This document shows, piece after piece, positions 55,958-64,000 of a stretch of DNA of 64,000 nucleotides. Source of the DNA: Lysobacter panacisoli. GTDB lineage: Bacteria > Pseudomonadota > Gammaproteobacteria > Xanthomonadales > Xanthomonadaceae. Each line of letters opens with the position of its first letter. Positions within the stretch are counted from its first letter, which is position 1. Location of the stretch: NCBI RefSeq assembly GCF_009765165.1, contig NZ_VLNU01000001.1, forward strand, positions 62,001-126,000, read 5' to 3'. A program made the position numbers and the translations under genes. The notes beneath the pieces are model-generated. The model was not told the origin of the DNA. It did no database searches and worked only from the letters and a program-made list of their open reading frames with translations.

Positions 55958-56502
55958 ACCGACATGCCCTGCAAAAGCGTCTGATCGCCAACGATTCGGG
56001 CTGGTGCCTGCGGGTCAACCGCTGGGGCGAACGCGGCCGCTCGCGTTCGTACTTCGCGCTGGTGAGCCGCCTCGGCGACGGCGTGTTCTGGTACGTGCTG
56101 ATGGGCGCGCTGATCGTCATCGACGGCTTGGACGGACTGGCCGCATCGGCGCACCTGGCCGCGACCGGCGTGATCGCACTGACGCTGTACAAACTGCTCA
56201 AGCGCTGGACGCGACGCCCGCGTCCGTTCGCGTCCGACCAGCGCATCCACGCGTGGGTGGCGCCACTGGACGAGTTCTCGTTTCCGTCCGGACACACGTT
56301 GCACGCGGTGGCCTTCAGCCTGGTCGCGATCGCGCACTACCCGGTGCTGGCATGGGTACTGGTGCCATTCACCGCGAGCGTGGCGGCGTCGCGCGTGGTG
56401 CTCGGCCTGCACTATCCGAGCGACGTGCTGGCCGCAACCGCGATCGGTACGACGCTGGCGGGCGTGTCGTTGTGGCTGGTGCCGGGCGTGTCGCTGTTCT
56501 GA
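55954..56502 (+). CDS. PAP2 superfamily membrane phosphatase
   Basis: This 182-residue inner-membrane phosphatase has the tripartite phosphatidic-acid-phosphatase signature: Lys83-x6-Arg90-Pro91 (KRWTRRPRP), PSGH (111-114) and SR-x5-H-x3-D (SRVVLGLHYPSD, His153, Asp157). Four to five TM helices surround these. It could dephosphorylate phosphatidate, phosphatidylglycerophosphate or undecaprenyl pyrophosphate. It is translationally coupled to the GT4 gene, so a lipid substrate or product linked to that enzyme is likely. Confidence 0.92.
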   Translation: MNRHALQKRLIANDSGWCLRVNRWGERGRSRSYFALVSRLGDGVFWYVLMGALIVIDGLDGLAASAHLAATGVIALTLYKLLKRWTRRPRPFASDQRIHAWVAPLDEFSFPSGHTLHAVAFSLVAIAHYPVLAWVLVPFTASVAASRVVLGLHYPSDVLAATAIGTTLAGVSLWLVPGVSLF

Positions 56503-56505
56503 CGG

Positions 56506-57429
56506 TTACGCGGCCGCCCGCACCACTTTGGCCCGAGCCACGCTCGGGAAATACTGGCTCGCCCAGTCGCGGTCGTTGCTCACCTGTGCGTGCGCACGAC
56601 TCGCCTCAAGCGCCGCGAAGTCCAGCGTCGCCACCGCCCAGCGCTGCTCGCCGCGCGTTTCGACGATCATCCCGTCGTGCGGCAGGCCCACGTCCATCGG
56701 CGCGATCAGCGCGGCCTCGCCGGTGTTGACGTCGAGCGCGGGGCTCCACGGCGCAATGCCCGCGGTCACGGCCTGCGCGACGAAACAACGGTTCTCCAGC
56801 GCGCGCGCAAGACAGCCCACGCGCACGCGGGTCGCGCCGGCCTCGGTGTCGGTGCAGCTGGGCACGATCAGCAATCGCGCGCCGGCTTCGCACTGCGCGC
56901 GCACCGGCAGCGGAAACTCGCTGTCGTAGCAGACCGACACTGCGCTGCGCACGCCGGCGGTCTCGAACACCTTCAGCTCATCGCCCGACTCGATCACGCC
57001 GGTGCCTTTCTCGAAGCCGGTCAGGCGCAGCTTGTCCTGCCAGACGTGGCTGCCGTCCGGTGCGAAGACGTAGCTCCGGTTGCGGTAACGGCCCACGCCG
57101 TTGTCGAGCAGGAACGTGCCCGCCACCACGTGCATGCTGCGCTCGCGCGCGAGCCGCGCGAACAACGCCAGCCACGCGCCGTGGTAGCGCTGCGTCGCGA
57201 CGAGCGATGCCTGCAGCTCGCTGCGCGTGGCCTCGTCGAACGTCGCCGCCAGTTCCAGCGACAGGTATTCCGGCAGTACCGCCATCTGCGCGCCTCGTTC
57301 GCGCGCTTCGTCCAGCCACTGCGCCTGCTTGTTCGCGAAGGCCTCGAAGTCGGCCGGCGCGTCGATCGTGTACTTGGCGACGGCAACCTTGAGCGTGCCG
57401 TCGGCCAGGATTTCCTGCAAGTTGGTCAT
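56506..57429 (-). CDS. Carbon-nitrogen hydrolase (nitrilase superfamily)
   Basis: This 307-residue enzyme has the Glu54-Lys133-Cys167 triad of the superfamily (AVLPEYLSLE, WQDKLRLTGFE, VSVCYDSEFPLP). It probably hydrolyses an amide or carbamoyl bond. In many bacteria this type of domain is the C-terminal half of a fused GNAT/carbon-nitrogen hydrolase; here it is a separate gene whose ATG overlaps the upstream GNAT stop by 4 nt. Its substrate is unknown. It converges on the PAP2 gene, 3 bp apart. Confidence 0.9.
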   Translation of the reverse strand: MTNLQEILADGTLKVAVAKYTIDAPADFEAFANKQAQWLDEARERGAQMAVLPEYLSLELAATFDEATRSELQASLVATQRYHGAWLALFARLARERSMHVVAGTFLLDNGVGRYRNRSYVFAPDGSHVWQDKLRLTGFEKGTGVIESGDELKVFETAGVRSAVSVCYDSEFPLPVRAQCEAGARLLIVPSCTDTEAGATRVRVGCLARALENRCFVAQAVTAGIAPWSPALDVNTGEAALIAPMDVGLPHDGMIVETRGEQRWAVATLDFAALEASRAHAQVSNDRDWASQYFPSVARAKVVRAAA

Positions 57430-58064
57430 CGGGTGCGCTCCAGTGGTCGCAGCCAGAACGTGAGGGTGTGACCGGTCTCGCCGGCCTGTCCGACTTCGCG
57501 CCACGCAAGGTTTGCGCGGATGTCGGAGCGCGGGCGGTAGCCGCGCTTGTTCCAGAACGCCTCGTTGCCGCGATGGAAGGCGGGACGACGCGGATGCGAC
57601 GGGTCGCGGTCGACCGCGCAGAACGCGGTCCACGCGTAGTCGCCATAACTGCGCGCGTGCGCTTCGCGTTCGTCGAAGAAGCGATGTCCGATGCCGCGAC
57701 CGCGATACGCCGGCAGCAGCACCGACTCGCCGCAGTAGAAGACTTCCTGCGGCGCCACCGACACGCCGTCGAACGGCGCGAGGAATTCCTCCGATTCGTC
57801 CACCAGCGGCAGGCCGGTGGAGGCGCCGACCACACGGTCGCCGTCGAAGGCGAGCACGGCGACGCTGCGCGGCGACTGCAGATAGGTCTTCAGGTAGCTC
57901 GCCTCGTAGGCGGCGTCGCCGTCGTAGAGGTAGGGCCAGTCGCGGAACACGCTGATGCGCAGGCGAGCCAGGTCGTCCAGCCACGGTTCGATCGCGGCGC
58001 CGCCGTAGCAGCGGACGTCGAGCGGGCGGGCGGTTTCGGGAGAAGTGACGTCCATGACATACAT
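57426..58064 (-). CDS. GNAT family N-acetyltransferase
   Basis: This 212-residue protein has the acetyl-CoA binding motif A (VLLPAYRGRGIGHRFFDEREAHA, R/Q-x-x-G-x-G/A) and a C-terminal NKRGY-like motif (FWNKRGYRP). It begins MYVMDVTSPE; an internal ATG at 58055 (MDVTSPE) is equally possible. The close, overlapping partnership with the carbon-nitrogen hydrolase suggests both act on the same molecule, perhaps a small amide or amine, but this is inference. Confidence 0.87.
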   Translation of the reverse strand: MYVMDVTSPETARPLDVRCYGGAAIEPWLDDLARLRISVFRDWPYLYDGDAAYEASYLKTYLQSPRSVAVLAFDGDRVVGASTGLPLVDESEEFLAPFDGVSVAPQEVFYCGESVLLPAYRGRGIGHRFFDEREAHARSYGDYAWTAFCAVDRDPSHPRRPAFHRGNEAFWNKRGYRPRSDIRANLAWREVGQAGETGHTLTFWLRPLERTR

Positions 58065-58154
58065 GGTAGTGGCCCCTGGCAGGCGGATGGGTGGGAGGCG
58101 ATCGCGTCCACGACGAACGCGGCCGCGGGCTTCCGCCCACGGCCGCGAGTCTCC

Positions 58155-59501
58155 TCATTCCAGACGCGGCGCCGGGCGCGCACCGGCCAGCTGGTACCAG
58201 TCGACACGGCGGGTGATCACCATGATCGTGGCCAGCACCAGGAACAGCAGGCCCGCGCCGAGCACCAGCGCGTTGTCCTCCGACACCAGCAGGCCGTACA
58301 GCGCCGCGTACAGCGTGGCCAGCATCGCCGCGAAGCCCAGTCCGCGCCCCACGCTGCGCAGTACCGCGCTCAGGTAGAAACCGAGCAGGCCGATGCACGC
58401 GGCGCTGGCGGCGAAGTAGCTGTAGAGGAAATCGAAGTGCTCGCTCAGGCTGACCAGCAGCAGGAAGAAGATCGCCAGCGACAGACCGACCAGGCCGTAC
58501 TGGATCGGGTGGATCGGCAGCTGCTTGATCAACTCGAAGATGAAGAAGCCGACGAAGGTCAGCAACACGAACAGCACGCCGTACTTGGTGGCGCGGTCGG
58601 ACTGGGTGTAGATGTCGACCGGATCGATCAGCGAGACGCCCACCGCGTCGAGGCCACGCATGCTGGCCGCGCCTTCGCCCAGCTCAGGCAGCGAACGTCC
58701 TTCAAGGAACTGGCGTTGCGCGGTGCTCGCCACCGACGCGATTTCCCAGTCCGCATGGAACCCTCGCGCATCTATGTCGTGGCGGGGCGAGGTGCCGCCG
58801 AAGCTCGGATGCGGCCAGCTCGATTCCAGCGCGAACCGGTTGCTCTTGCCCAGCGGCACCAGCGCGAGCGACTCCGTGCCGCCCAGGCGGATGTCGAGAT
58901 CGGTATCCACGGTGAGCGCCTGTCCTGCGGCGGGCGCATCGAGGCGGACGTGCAGGCCCGGACCGTCGCGACTGCCCATGCCTTCTTCCAGTGCCATCTC
59001 GCGACCGTTCACGCGCAGGCGCGGCGCGGCCCGCAGACCGCGCACGTCGGCGATGGCGTAGCTCAGGTACGGACGACCGATCTGGCGCCCGGTGACGGCG
59101 GCGTCCTCGGGAATGCGCACGTCGAAGCGCGCCTTCGCCCGCCCCTGCCATTCGTACACGCGCACCTCGTACAGCCCGCGCCGGCGCGTGTCCGGCCGCA
59201 TCGGACCGCGCACGTCCAGTGCGGCGGGGAAGAACGTCCAGTAGTCGGTCTTCGTGCGCTGGACCTTGCGGTGCGGATCGTACGGCGTGGGATCTTCGAC
59301 TTCCTCCACCTGCGTGTATGGGACCACCAGCACCGGTCCGGCGAACGACTGCGCGCCGGCGTAGCTGCGCGCGATGTCGGCGACCGCCTGCGCCCGGTAT
59401 TCCTGCCGTTCGTGGATGACGCCGCCGATCATCGACAGCGGGATGAGGATCGCGAGCGTCAGAACGAAGACGAACCCGACCTTCAGTGCAAGGCGCAGCA
59501 T
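58155..59501 (-). CDS. creD: CreD family inner-membrane protein
   Basis: This 448-residue protein matches the length of E. coli CreD (450). One N-terminal TM (about 7-28) and a large periplasmic domain with LVVPYTQVEEVEDPTPYD, then six C-terminal TM segments from about residue 300 with LTFVGFFIFELIKQLPIHPIQYGLVGLSLAIFF (in parts) are the family hallmarks. It contributes to envelope integrity and is controlled by CreBC. It lies 86 nt downstream of creC, same direction. Confidence 0.93.
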   Translation of the reverse strand: MLRLALKVGFVFVLTLAILIPLSMIGGVIHERQEYRAQAVADIARSYAGAQSFAGPVLVVPYTQVEEVEDPTPYDPHRKVQRTKTDYWTFFPAALDVRGPMRPDTRRRGLYEVRVYEWQGRAKARFDVRIPEDAAVTGRQIGRPYLSYAIADVRGLRAAPRLRVNGREMALEEGMGSRDGPGLHVRLDAPAAGQALTVDTDLDIRLGGTESLALVPLGKSNRFALESSWPHPSFGGTSPRHDIDARGFHADWEIASVASTAQRQFLEGRSLPELGEGAASMRGLDAVGVSLIDPVDIYTQSDRATKYGVLFVLLTFVGFFIFELIKQLPIHPIQYGLVGLSLAIFFLLLVSLSEHFDFLYSYFAASAACIGLLGFYLSAVLRSVGRGLGFAAMLATLYAALYGLLVSEDNALVLGAGLLFLVLATIMVITRRVDWYQLAGARPAPRLE

Positions 59502-59587
59502 GGACAACTCCTGTCGTGGAATGGCGACAGGGTCGGCGACGAGGGTGCGCGCACGATGGCGCGACGGTGAAGCGACGGTGAAGTGCC

Positions 59588-61015
59588 CTAGCCCGGAAGC
59601 GCGATGCGCGCGACCGCGCCGCCGTCCTCGCGGTTGAACAGCGCGGCCTCGCCGCCGTGCAGCGCGGCCACTTCGGCCACGAAGCACAAGCCCAGCCCGC
59701 TGCTGCGGCTGCCGTTGCCCGGGCGCGGCAACGAATAGAACCGTTCGAACACGCGACCCACGGCGTAGTCGGGAATGCCCGGACCGCGGTCGCGCACTTC
59801 CACCGCCTGGCGCTCGCCGTCGCGGAACAGGCGCAGTTCGATGCCGCTGCCGCGCGGCGCGAAGTCGATGGCGTTCTCGATCAGGTTGACGATCGCCTGG
59901 CGCAGCAGGAACGGATCGCCATGCACCGGCGGCAACGCGCCGGCATGCTCGTGGTCGAGCGTCAGTCCTGCCTGCGCGAGCCGCGTCGCGCACTGCACGG
60001 CGGCATCTTCGACGAGCGTGTCGAGTTGCAGTACTTCCGGATGGTCGAGACGCTGGCGATGCTCGACCGCGGCCAGCGCCAGCATCTTGTCGATCATCTG
60101 CGCCAGGCGGTCGCTCTGACTGCGGATGCTGGCGATGAAGCGTGCGCGGTCGGCGTCATCGAGCGGCCCTTCCAGCAGTTCGGCACTGCCGCGGATCGCC
60201 GCGAGCGGGCTCTTCATTTCGTGCGTCAGCGTGTGCACGTAGTGTTCGACGTACTGCTTGCCTTCCAAGCGCGCGCGCATGGTTTCCAGCGCGCGACCGA
60301 GTTCGCCGAACTCGCCCGCCGTCGCCGGCAGCGTCGCGCGCTCGCCCGCGGTGACCGCGTTGGCGTAGCGGCGCAACATGCCGAGCTGGCGCGACAGCCA
60401 CCACGCCGCGACCAGGCCGATCAGCAGCGAAACGCCCATCAACACCGCGCCCCAGCGTTCGACCACGCGCTGGCTGCGATCGATGAACGGCGCGATGGCG
60501 CGATTGGGCTTGGCTACGGTCAGCACGCCGATGATGCGTCCCTGTGCGTCGCGGATCGGCGCCGCCACGTGCATCACGGTGGAATCCGGATCGGCGTATT
60601 CGGCGCGGGTCGAACGCGCACCGTAGCGGCCGCGCAGCGTCAGGTAGACATCGTTCCAGCGCGAGTAGTCCTTGCCGACGTCGCGCCCGCCACTGTCGAA
60701 CACCACGATCCCGCGCGCGTCGGTGACGTAGATGCGGTACTGCGAGGAACGCTTGCCGAAGCCCCAGATCTGCGCGCCGTAGTCGCGTTGCGCCATCGCG
60801 CGCACGCGGCGGGCGAAATCGCCGCTGTCGATGCGGCCGGCGAGGAAATCGTCGGTGGCCAGTTCGGCCAGCACGTTGGCGGTGTCAACCAGCGTGTCCT
60901 CCATCGCCTGGCGGACGCCGGGCTTCACCTGCGCGACGAACACCTGCGCCAACAGCAGCGCCGCGACCGCGACGATCACGAAGTAGCCGAGGAAGATGCG
61001 CAGACCGATCTTCAT
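59588..61015 (-). CDS. creC: Two-component sensor histidine kinase CreC
   Basis: This 475-residue kinase has an N-terminal TM (8-28), a periplasmic sensor domain (about 30-185), a second TM (about 188-206), HAMP and the H-box His265 (HTLTHEMKSPLAAI). N-box NLIENAIDFAPRGS, G1 DRGPGIPDYA and G2 SSGLGLCFV follow. Its ATG overlaps the creB stop by 1 nt. CreC responds to carbon source and envelope stress in other proteobacteria; the ligand is unknown. Confidence 0.94.
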   Translation of the reverse strand: MKIGLRIFLGYFVIVAVAALLLAQVFVAQVKPGVRQAMEDTLVDTANVLAELATDDFLAGRIDSGDFARRVRAMAQRDYGAQIWGFGKRSSQYRIYVTDARGIVVFDSGGRDVGKDYSRWNDVYLTLRGRYGARSTRAEYADPDSTVMHVAAPIRDAQGRIIGVLTVAKPNRAIAPFIDRSQRVVERWGAVLMGVSLLIGLVAAWWLSRQLGMLRRYANAVTAGERATLPATAGEFGELGRALETMRARLEGKQYVEHYVHTLTHEMKSPLAAIRGSAELLEGPLDDADRARFIASIRSQSDRLAQMIDKMLALAAVEHRQRLDHPEVLQLDTLVEDAAVQCATRLAQAGLTLDHEHAGALPPVHGDPFLLRQAIVNLIENAIDFAPRGSGIELRLFRDGERQAVEVRDRGPGIPDYAVGRVFERFYSLPRPGNGSRSSGLGLCFVAEVAALHGGEAALFNREDGGAVARIALPG

Positions 61016-61686
61016 CAGGCGTCCACGTCCAGCGAGTAGCCCAGGCCGCGATGGGTGCGGATCGGATCGGCATCGGGCGCGACGTCGCGCAGCTTGGCGC
61101 GCAATGTCTTGATGTGCGTGTCGACGGTGCGGTCGCCGCTTTCCAGCGCATCGCCCCACACGCGGTCCATCAGTTGCGCGCGCGAGAGCACCGCACCGGG
61201 TCGTTGCAGCAGTGCGGCGAGCAGGCCGTACTCGTAGCGGGTCAGGTCCAGCGGACGGCCGCGGAAACGGATGCGCCTGCCGTCCGCGTCGTGCGCGAAC
61301 GCGTCGGCGCTGGCGCCCGCGGGCGCCGGATGCACGCGGCGCAGCACCACGCGCACGCGCGCGACCAGTTCGCGGGGCGAGAACGGCTTGGTCACGTAGT
61401 CGTCGGCGCCGATCTCCAGACCGAGGATGCGATCGGCCTCGGCGTTCTGCGCGGTCAGGAAGATCACCGGCAGGTCGCCGTGGCGGCGCAGTTCGCGGCA
61501 CAGCGCGAAGCCGCCGATGTCGGGCAGGCCCACGTCGAGGATCGCCAGGTCGAACGCCTGCGAGCGCGCCGCGGCCAGCGCCTCGCCGCCGGTCAGGCAG
61601 TGCGCGGCCTCGAACCCCTCCGCGCGCAGCGCGTGCACGACGATCTGCGCGATCGCGGGTTCGTCGTCGACCAGGAGGATGCGCAT
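61015..61686 (-). CDS. creB: Two-component response regulator CreB
   Basis: This 223-residue OmpR-family regulator has Asp51 as phospho-acceptor (LAILDVGLPDIGG), Lys in VTKPFSPRE and a winged-helix domain (LTRYEYGLLAALLQRPGAVL, RTVDTHIKTLRAKLRD). The ATG at 61686 gives MRILLVDDEPAIAQIV. It heads the creB-creC-creD operon and is divergent from rlmJ. The creA gene of E. coli is not present here. Confidence 0.94.
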   Translation of the reverse strand: MRILLVDDEPAIAQIVVHALRAEGFEAAHCLTGGEALAAARSQAFDLAILDVGLPDIGGFALCRELRRHGDLPVIFLTAQNAEADRILGLEIGADDYVTKPFSPRELVARVRVVLRRVHPAPAGASADAFAHDADGRRIRFRGRPLDLTRYEYGLLAALLQRPGAVLSRAQLMDRVWGDALESGDRTVDTHIKTLRAKLRDVAPDADPIRTHRGLGYSLDVDA

Positions 61687-61805
61687 TCGGGGGCGTGCCG
61701 TGGTGGTGGGTCGGGGCAATTCTGCACGCAGCAGCGCGCCGAGGGGATGGGACGGCTATGCTTTCCGCCCGGATTCCGCGAATCCCGCCTCCACGCCCGG
61801 CTTCC

Positions 61806-62666
61806 ATGAACTATCGCCACGCCTTCCATGCCGGCAACCACGCCGACGTGCTCAAGCACATCACCGTGCTCGCCCTGTGCGATGCGCTGGTCGCCAAGCC
61901 CGCGCCGGTATTCGCGCTGGACACGCACGGTGGCCGCGGCCTGTACGCGCTGGACAGCAACTCGGCGCAGCGCACCGGCGAAGCCGAGGGCGGAATCGGC
62001 CGCCTGATCGCCGAGGCGCCCAAGCATCCGGCGATCGCGCGCTACCTCGCGGCCGTGCGCGCCTGCCGGCACGATCACGGCAGCGCCGCCTACCCCGGTT
62101 CGCCGTGGCTGCTCGCGCATGCGCTGCGCGAGCAGGACCGCATCGCCGCCTGCGAACTGCAGCCCGAGGAAGCCGGCCAGCTGCGCGCGGTGTTCGAGCG
62201 CGATCCGCGCGTGGCCGTGCACACGCGCGACGGCTACGCCGCGATGAAGGCGCTGCTGCCGCCGCGCATCGGCGAGACGCGCTACAACCGCGGGCTGGTG
62301 CTGATCGACCCGCCGTACGAAGCGCAGCTGGAGGAGTTCGACACCGCGCTAGGCGCGCTGCGCGATGCGCTTGGCCGCTGGCCGCAGGGCACCTACGCGC
62401 TGTGGTATCCGATCAAGCTGCGCCGTTCGCTGCAGCCGTTCTACCGCCGCGCCGCGGCGCTGCCGGCTAAATCGTCGCTGGTGGTGGAACTGCAGGTGCG
62501 TCCGGACGACTCTCCGCTGCGCATGAACGGCAGCGGCCTGCTCGTGCTCAATCCGCCGTGGCAGCTGGACCAGACGCTCGCAGGCGTGGTGCCGCTGCTG
62601 GCGAAGGTACTGGGCGAGGAAGCGGGCGCGGCCGGGCGCGTGGAGTGGCTGGTGCGGGCGGCCTGA
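61806..62666 (+). CDS. rlmJ: 23S rRNA (adenine2030-N6)-methyltransferase RlmJ
   Basis: This 286-residue enzyme methylates A2030 of 23S rRNA. It starts MNYRHAFHAGNHADVLKH, the unique family N-terminus, and has a SAM-binding fold with FALDTHGGRGLYAL and the catalytic DPPY motif (LVLIDPPYEAQLEEFD) of N6-adenine methyltransferases. ALWYPIKLRRS and the C-terminal NGSGLLVLNPPW segment are also typical. Length is close to the E. coli protein (280). Confidence 0.96.
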   Translation: MNYRHAFHAGNHADVLKHITVLALCDALVAKPAPVFALDTHGGRGLYALDSNSAQRTGEAEGGIGRLIAEAPKHPAIARYLAAVRACRHDHGSAAYPGSPWLLAHALREQDRIAACELQPEEAGQLRAVFERDPRVAVHTRDGYAAMKALLPPRIGETRYNRGLVLIDPPYEAQLEEFDTALGALRDALGRWPQGTYALWYPIKLRRSLQPFYRRAAALPAKSSLVVELQVRPDDSPLRMNGSGLLVLNPPWQLDQTLAGVVPLLAKVLGEEAGAAGRVEWLVRAA

Positions 62667-62705
62667 GGTCGCCCTCCCCCTCTCCCGATCGGCGTTGCCG
62701 ACCGA

Positions 62706-62817
62706 CCCTCTCCCGCAAGGGGAGAGGGTGGAACTTACGGGACATTTTCAGAGCGTGACGACTCCCACCTCTCCCATTGCGGGAGAGGTCGACGCGCGAA
62801 GCGCGTCGGGAGAGGGG
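62706..62817. repeat. Nested palindromic repeat (REP-like) between rlmJ and the CDF gene
   Basis: Three hairpins in about 110 bp: CCCTCTCCC/GGAGAGGG (62706-62728), ACCTCTCCC/GGGAGAGGT (62767-62789) and GACGCGC/GCGCGTC (62791-62807), followed by GGGAGAGGGG. The CCTCTCCC/GGGAGAGG arms are shared, as in large REP families of Xanthomonadaceae. It lies between convergent genes and ends at the CDF stop. Confidence 0.8.
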
Positions 62818-62818
62818 T

Positions 62819-63733
62819 TCAGGCGACCAGCTTGCGATCCGGCTCGAAGAAGCTCCAGCGCACTTCCGGGAAACTCTGCTTCAGTGCGCGCTCGACCGTG
62901 TTGATCTGGTCGACCAGCCCGGGCACGCCGTGCTCCTCGCGCATCTGCGCCTGCACCGACACCAGCACCTCGTTGCCCAGCTGCAAGGTGATCAGGCTGA
63001 TCACGCGGACGATCTCCGGGCGGCCTTCGAGGAACTCGCGCATCTGCTGCTGGCGCGCCGGATCGACGCTCTGGCCGATCAGCATCGCCTTGACCTCGAT
63101 GGCCACGAACACCGCCACGACGATCAGCAGCGCGCCGATCACGATGGTGCCGATCGCGTCCCACAGCGGGTTGCCCGTCGCCACGGTCATGCCGACCGCG
63201 ATCAGCGCGAACACCAGGCCCAGCAGCGCGGCCAGATCCTCGCCGAAGATCACCACCAGTTCAGCCTGGCGGCTCTCGCGGAACCACTGCCACAGGGAAC
63301 GATCGCCACGGGCCTTGTTCACTTCCTGCAGGCAGGCGCGCATCGAAACGGCCTCGGCGATGATGCCGAACGTCAGCACACTGGCAGCCCACCACCAGTA
63401 CTTCACCGGTTCGGGGTGCTGCAGTTTGTGGATGCCCTCGTACAGCGAGAACATGCCGCCGACGGTGAACAGCATCACCGCGACGAGGAACGACCAGAAA
63501 TAGATCGCCTTGCCGTAGCCCAGCGGGTAATCCGGCGACGGCGGCTGCTTGGCCTGGCGCATGCCCAGCAGGAGCAGCAGCTGGTTGCCGCAGTCCGCGA
63601 GCGAATGCACCGTCTCGGCCAGCATCGCGCTGGAGCCGGTGAAGAAGGCAGCCACGCCCTTGGCGACCGCGATCGCGAAATTGGCGCCCAGCGCGAAGAA
63701 GATCGCGCGCGTCGAATCACCACCACCTGCCAT
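62819..63733 (-). CDS. Cation diffusion facilitator family transporter
   Basis: This 304-residue inner-membrane metal/H+ antiporter has about six TM segments (14-35, 42-60, 81-101, 115-135 and two near 165-215). The metal-binding His-x3-Asp in TM2 is ETVHSLADCGNQ; the partner motif in TM5 is GEDLAALLGLVFAL. A cytosolic C-terminal domain (about 220-304) has a family-like fold without a His-rich loop. The substrate could be Zn, Fe or Mn. The ATG at 63733 (MAGGGDSTRAIFFALGANF) was chosen; longer frames are not conserved. Confidence 0.9.
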   Translation of the reverse strand: MAGGGDSTRAIFFALGANFAIAVAKGVAAFFTGSSAMLAETVHSLADCGNQLLLLLGMRQAKQPPSPDYPLGYGKAIYFWSFLVAVMLFTVGGMFSLYEGIHKLQHPEPVKYWWWAASVLTFGIIAEAVSMRACLQEVNKARGDRSLWQWFRESRQAELVVIFGEDLAALLGLVFALIAVGMTVATGNPLWDAIGTIVIGALLIVVAVFVAIEVKAMLIGQSVDPARQQQMREFLEGRPEIVRVISLITLQLGNEVLVSVQAQMREEHGVPGLVDQINTVERALKQSFPEVRWSFFEPDRKLVA

Positions 63734-63830
63734 GCCGTTCGTCCCTTGATCTTGATGAGGAGTGCTGAAGCCGCGCGAGTCTAGCACCGGCTCGCGACGC
63801 GCCCGCGCCCGCGCGGCGGCCCGCCCGCAG

Positions 63831-64000
63831 TCAGTCGGCCAGCTCGCGCTGGGTCTTCTTCGGCAGACGGGCGCGCACCAGTTCGTAACTGCGGCGCAGC
63901 AGCGCGCGCAGCTCCGCCACGGGCACCCGACCCGGATCTTCGAGGTACACCCAGTGCGCCCGGGCCAGGTACGGGGCCGGCTGGAAGCCGGGGCGCTCGG
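63831..64000 (-). CDS. MmcQ/YjbR family protein, C-terminal end only
   Basis: The last 55 or so codons of a gene that runs off the right edge. The visible end reads GFQPAPYLARAHWVYLED, then a helix ending KKTQRELAD and a TGA stop at 63831. This matches the C-terminal part of MmcQ/YjbR (DUF419) proteins, small CyaY-like fold DNA-binding-type proteins of unclear role. The start is outside the window. Confidence 0.75.
   Translation of the reverse strand, partial: ERPGFQPAPYLARAHWVYLEDPGRVPVAELRALLRRSYELVRARLPKKTQRELAD

Overview
The window is an ordinary chromosomal segment of a high-GC gammaproteobacterium. Gene order and protein types (NAD-type isocitrate dehydrogenase, MoxR/DUF58/TgpA block, phoBR-ppk-ppx, opgGH, tRNA cluster upstream of tig-clpPX-lon-hupB-ppiD, REP-like palindromes) point to Xanthomonadaceae, close to Lysobacter/Luteimonas. 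This is inferred from gene content only. There is no rRNA, IS element, prophage, integrase or CRISPR array, and coding density is very high. No gap between supported features exceeds 300 bases.

Layout. 1-2.2 kb: start of fabH, rpmF, yceD, a small membrane coiled-coil protein and the Maf/YceF nucleotide pyrophosphatase. 2.2-7.0 kb: three membrane glycosyltransferases in one direction, the most accessory-looking block. 7.1-11.5 kb: tightly overlapping MoxR ATPase - DUF58 - TgpA transglutaminase - lipoprotein operon. 11.6-15.2 kb: HIT protein, recR-ybaB-dnaX, tRNA-Ser(GGA) and the SRP RNA. 15.5-20.6 kb: beta-propeller protein and molybdopterin genes (moaE, D, C, A) with REP-like elements between them, then a metallo-beta-lactamase-fold protein and kdkA. 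20.6-22.7 kb: heptosyltransferase, small membrane protein, DUF6165 protein, tRNA-Ser(CGA). 23-28.7 kb: PP2C phosphatase, dnaQ-rnhA-yafS divergent from gloB-mltD, then fabI.

28.8-38.8 kb: the protein-quality-control block read right to left: five tRNAs (Pro, Arg, His, Lys, Leu), trigger factor, ClpP, ClpX, Lon, HU, tRNA-Val, two tRNA-Asp copies and PpiD. Heat-shock-like (sigma-32) promoter matches lie before clpP and lon. 38.9-43.2 kb: Bax-inhibitor-1 family protein, NhaC-type antiporter, isocitrate dehydrogenase, AhpD-like protein, glutaredoxin. 43.5-51.1 kb: BepA protease, then phosphate control and polyphosphate metabolism (phoB, phoR, ppk, ppx) behind a Pho-box-like repeat. 51.1-56.5 kb: osmoregulated periplasmic glucan synthesis (opgH, opgG/D) divergent from a GT4 glycosyltransferase and a PAP2 phosphatase. 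56.5-62.7 kb: a carbon-nitrogen hydrolase/GNAT pair, creB-creC-creD and rlmJ. 62.8-64 kb: a cation-efflux transporter and the end of an MmcQ/YjbR protein.

I did not find a convincing new system. The best leads are the three-enzyme glycosyltransferase unit with an appended periplasmic domain, the REP-like elements placed behind moaA and moaD, the split GNAT/carbon-nitrogen hydrolase pair, a Lon C-terminal tail that looks derived from a palindromic repeat, and the paired sigma-32-like promoters.
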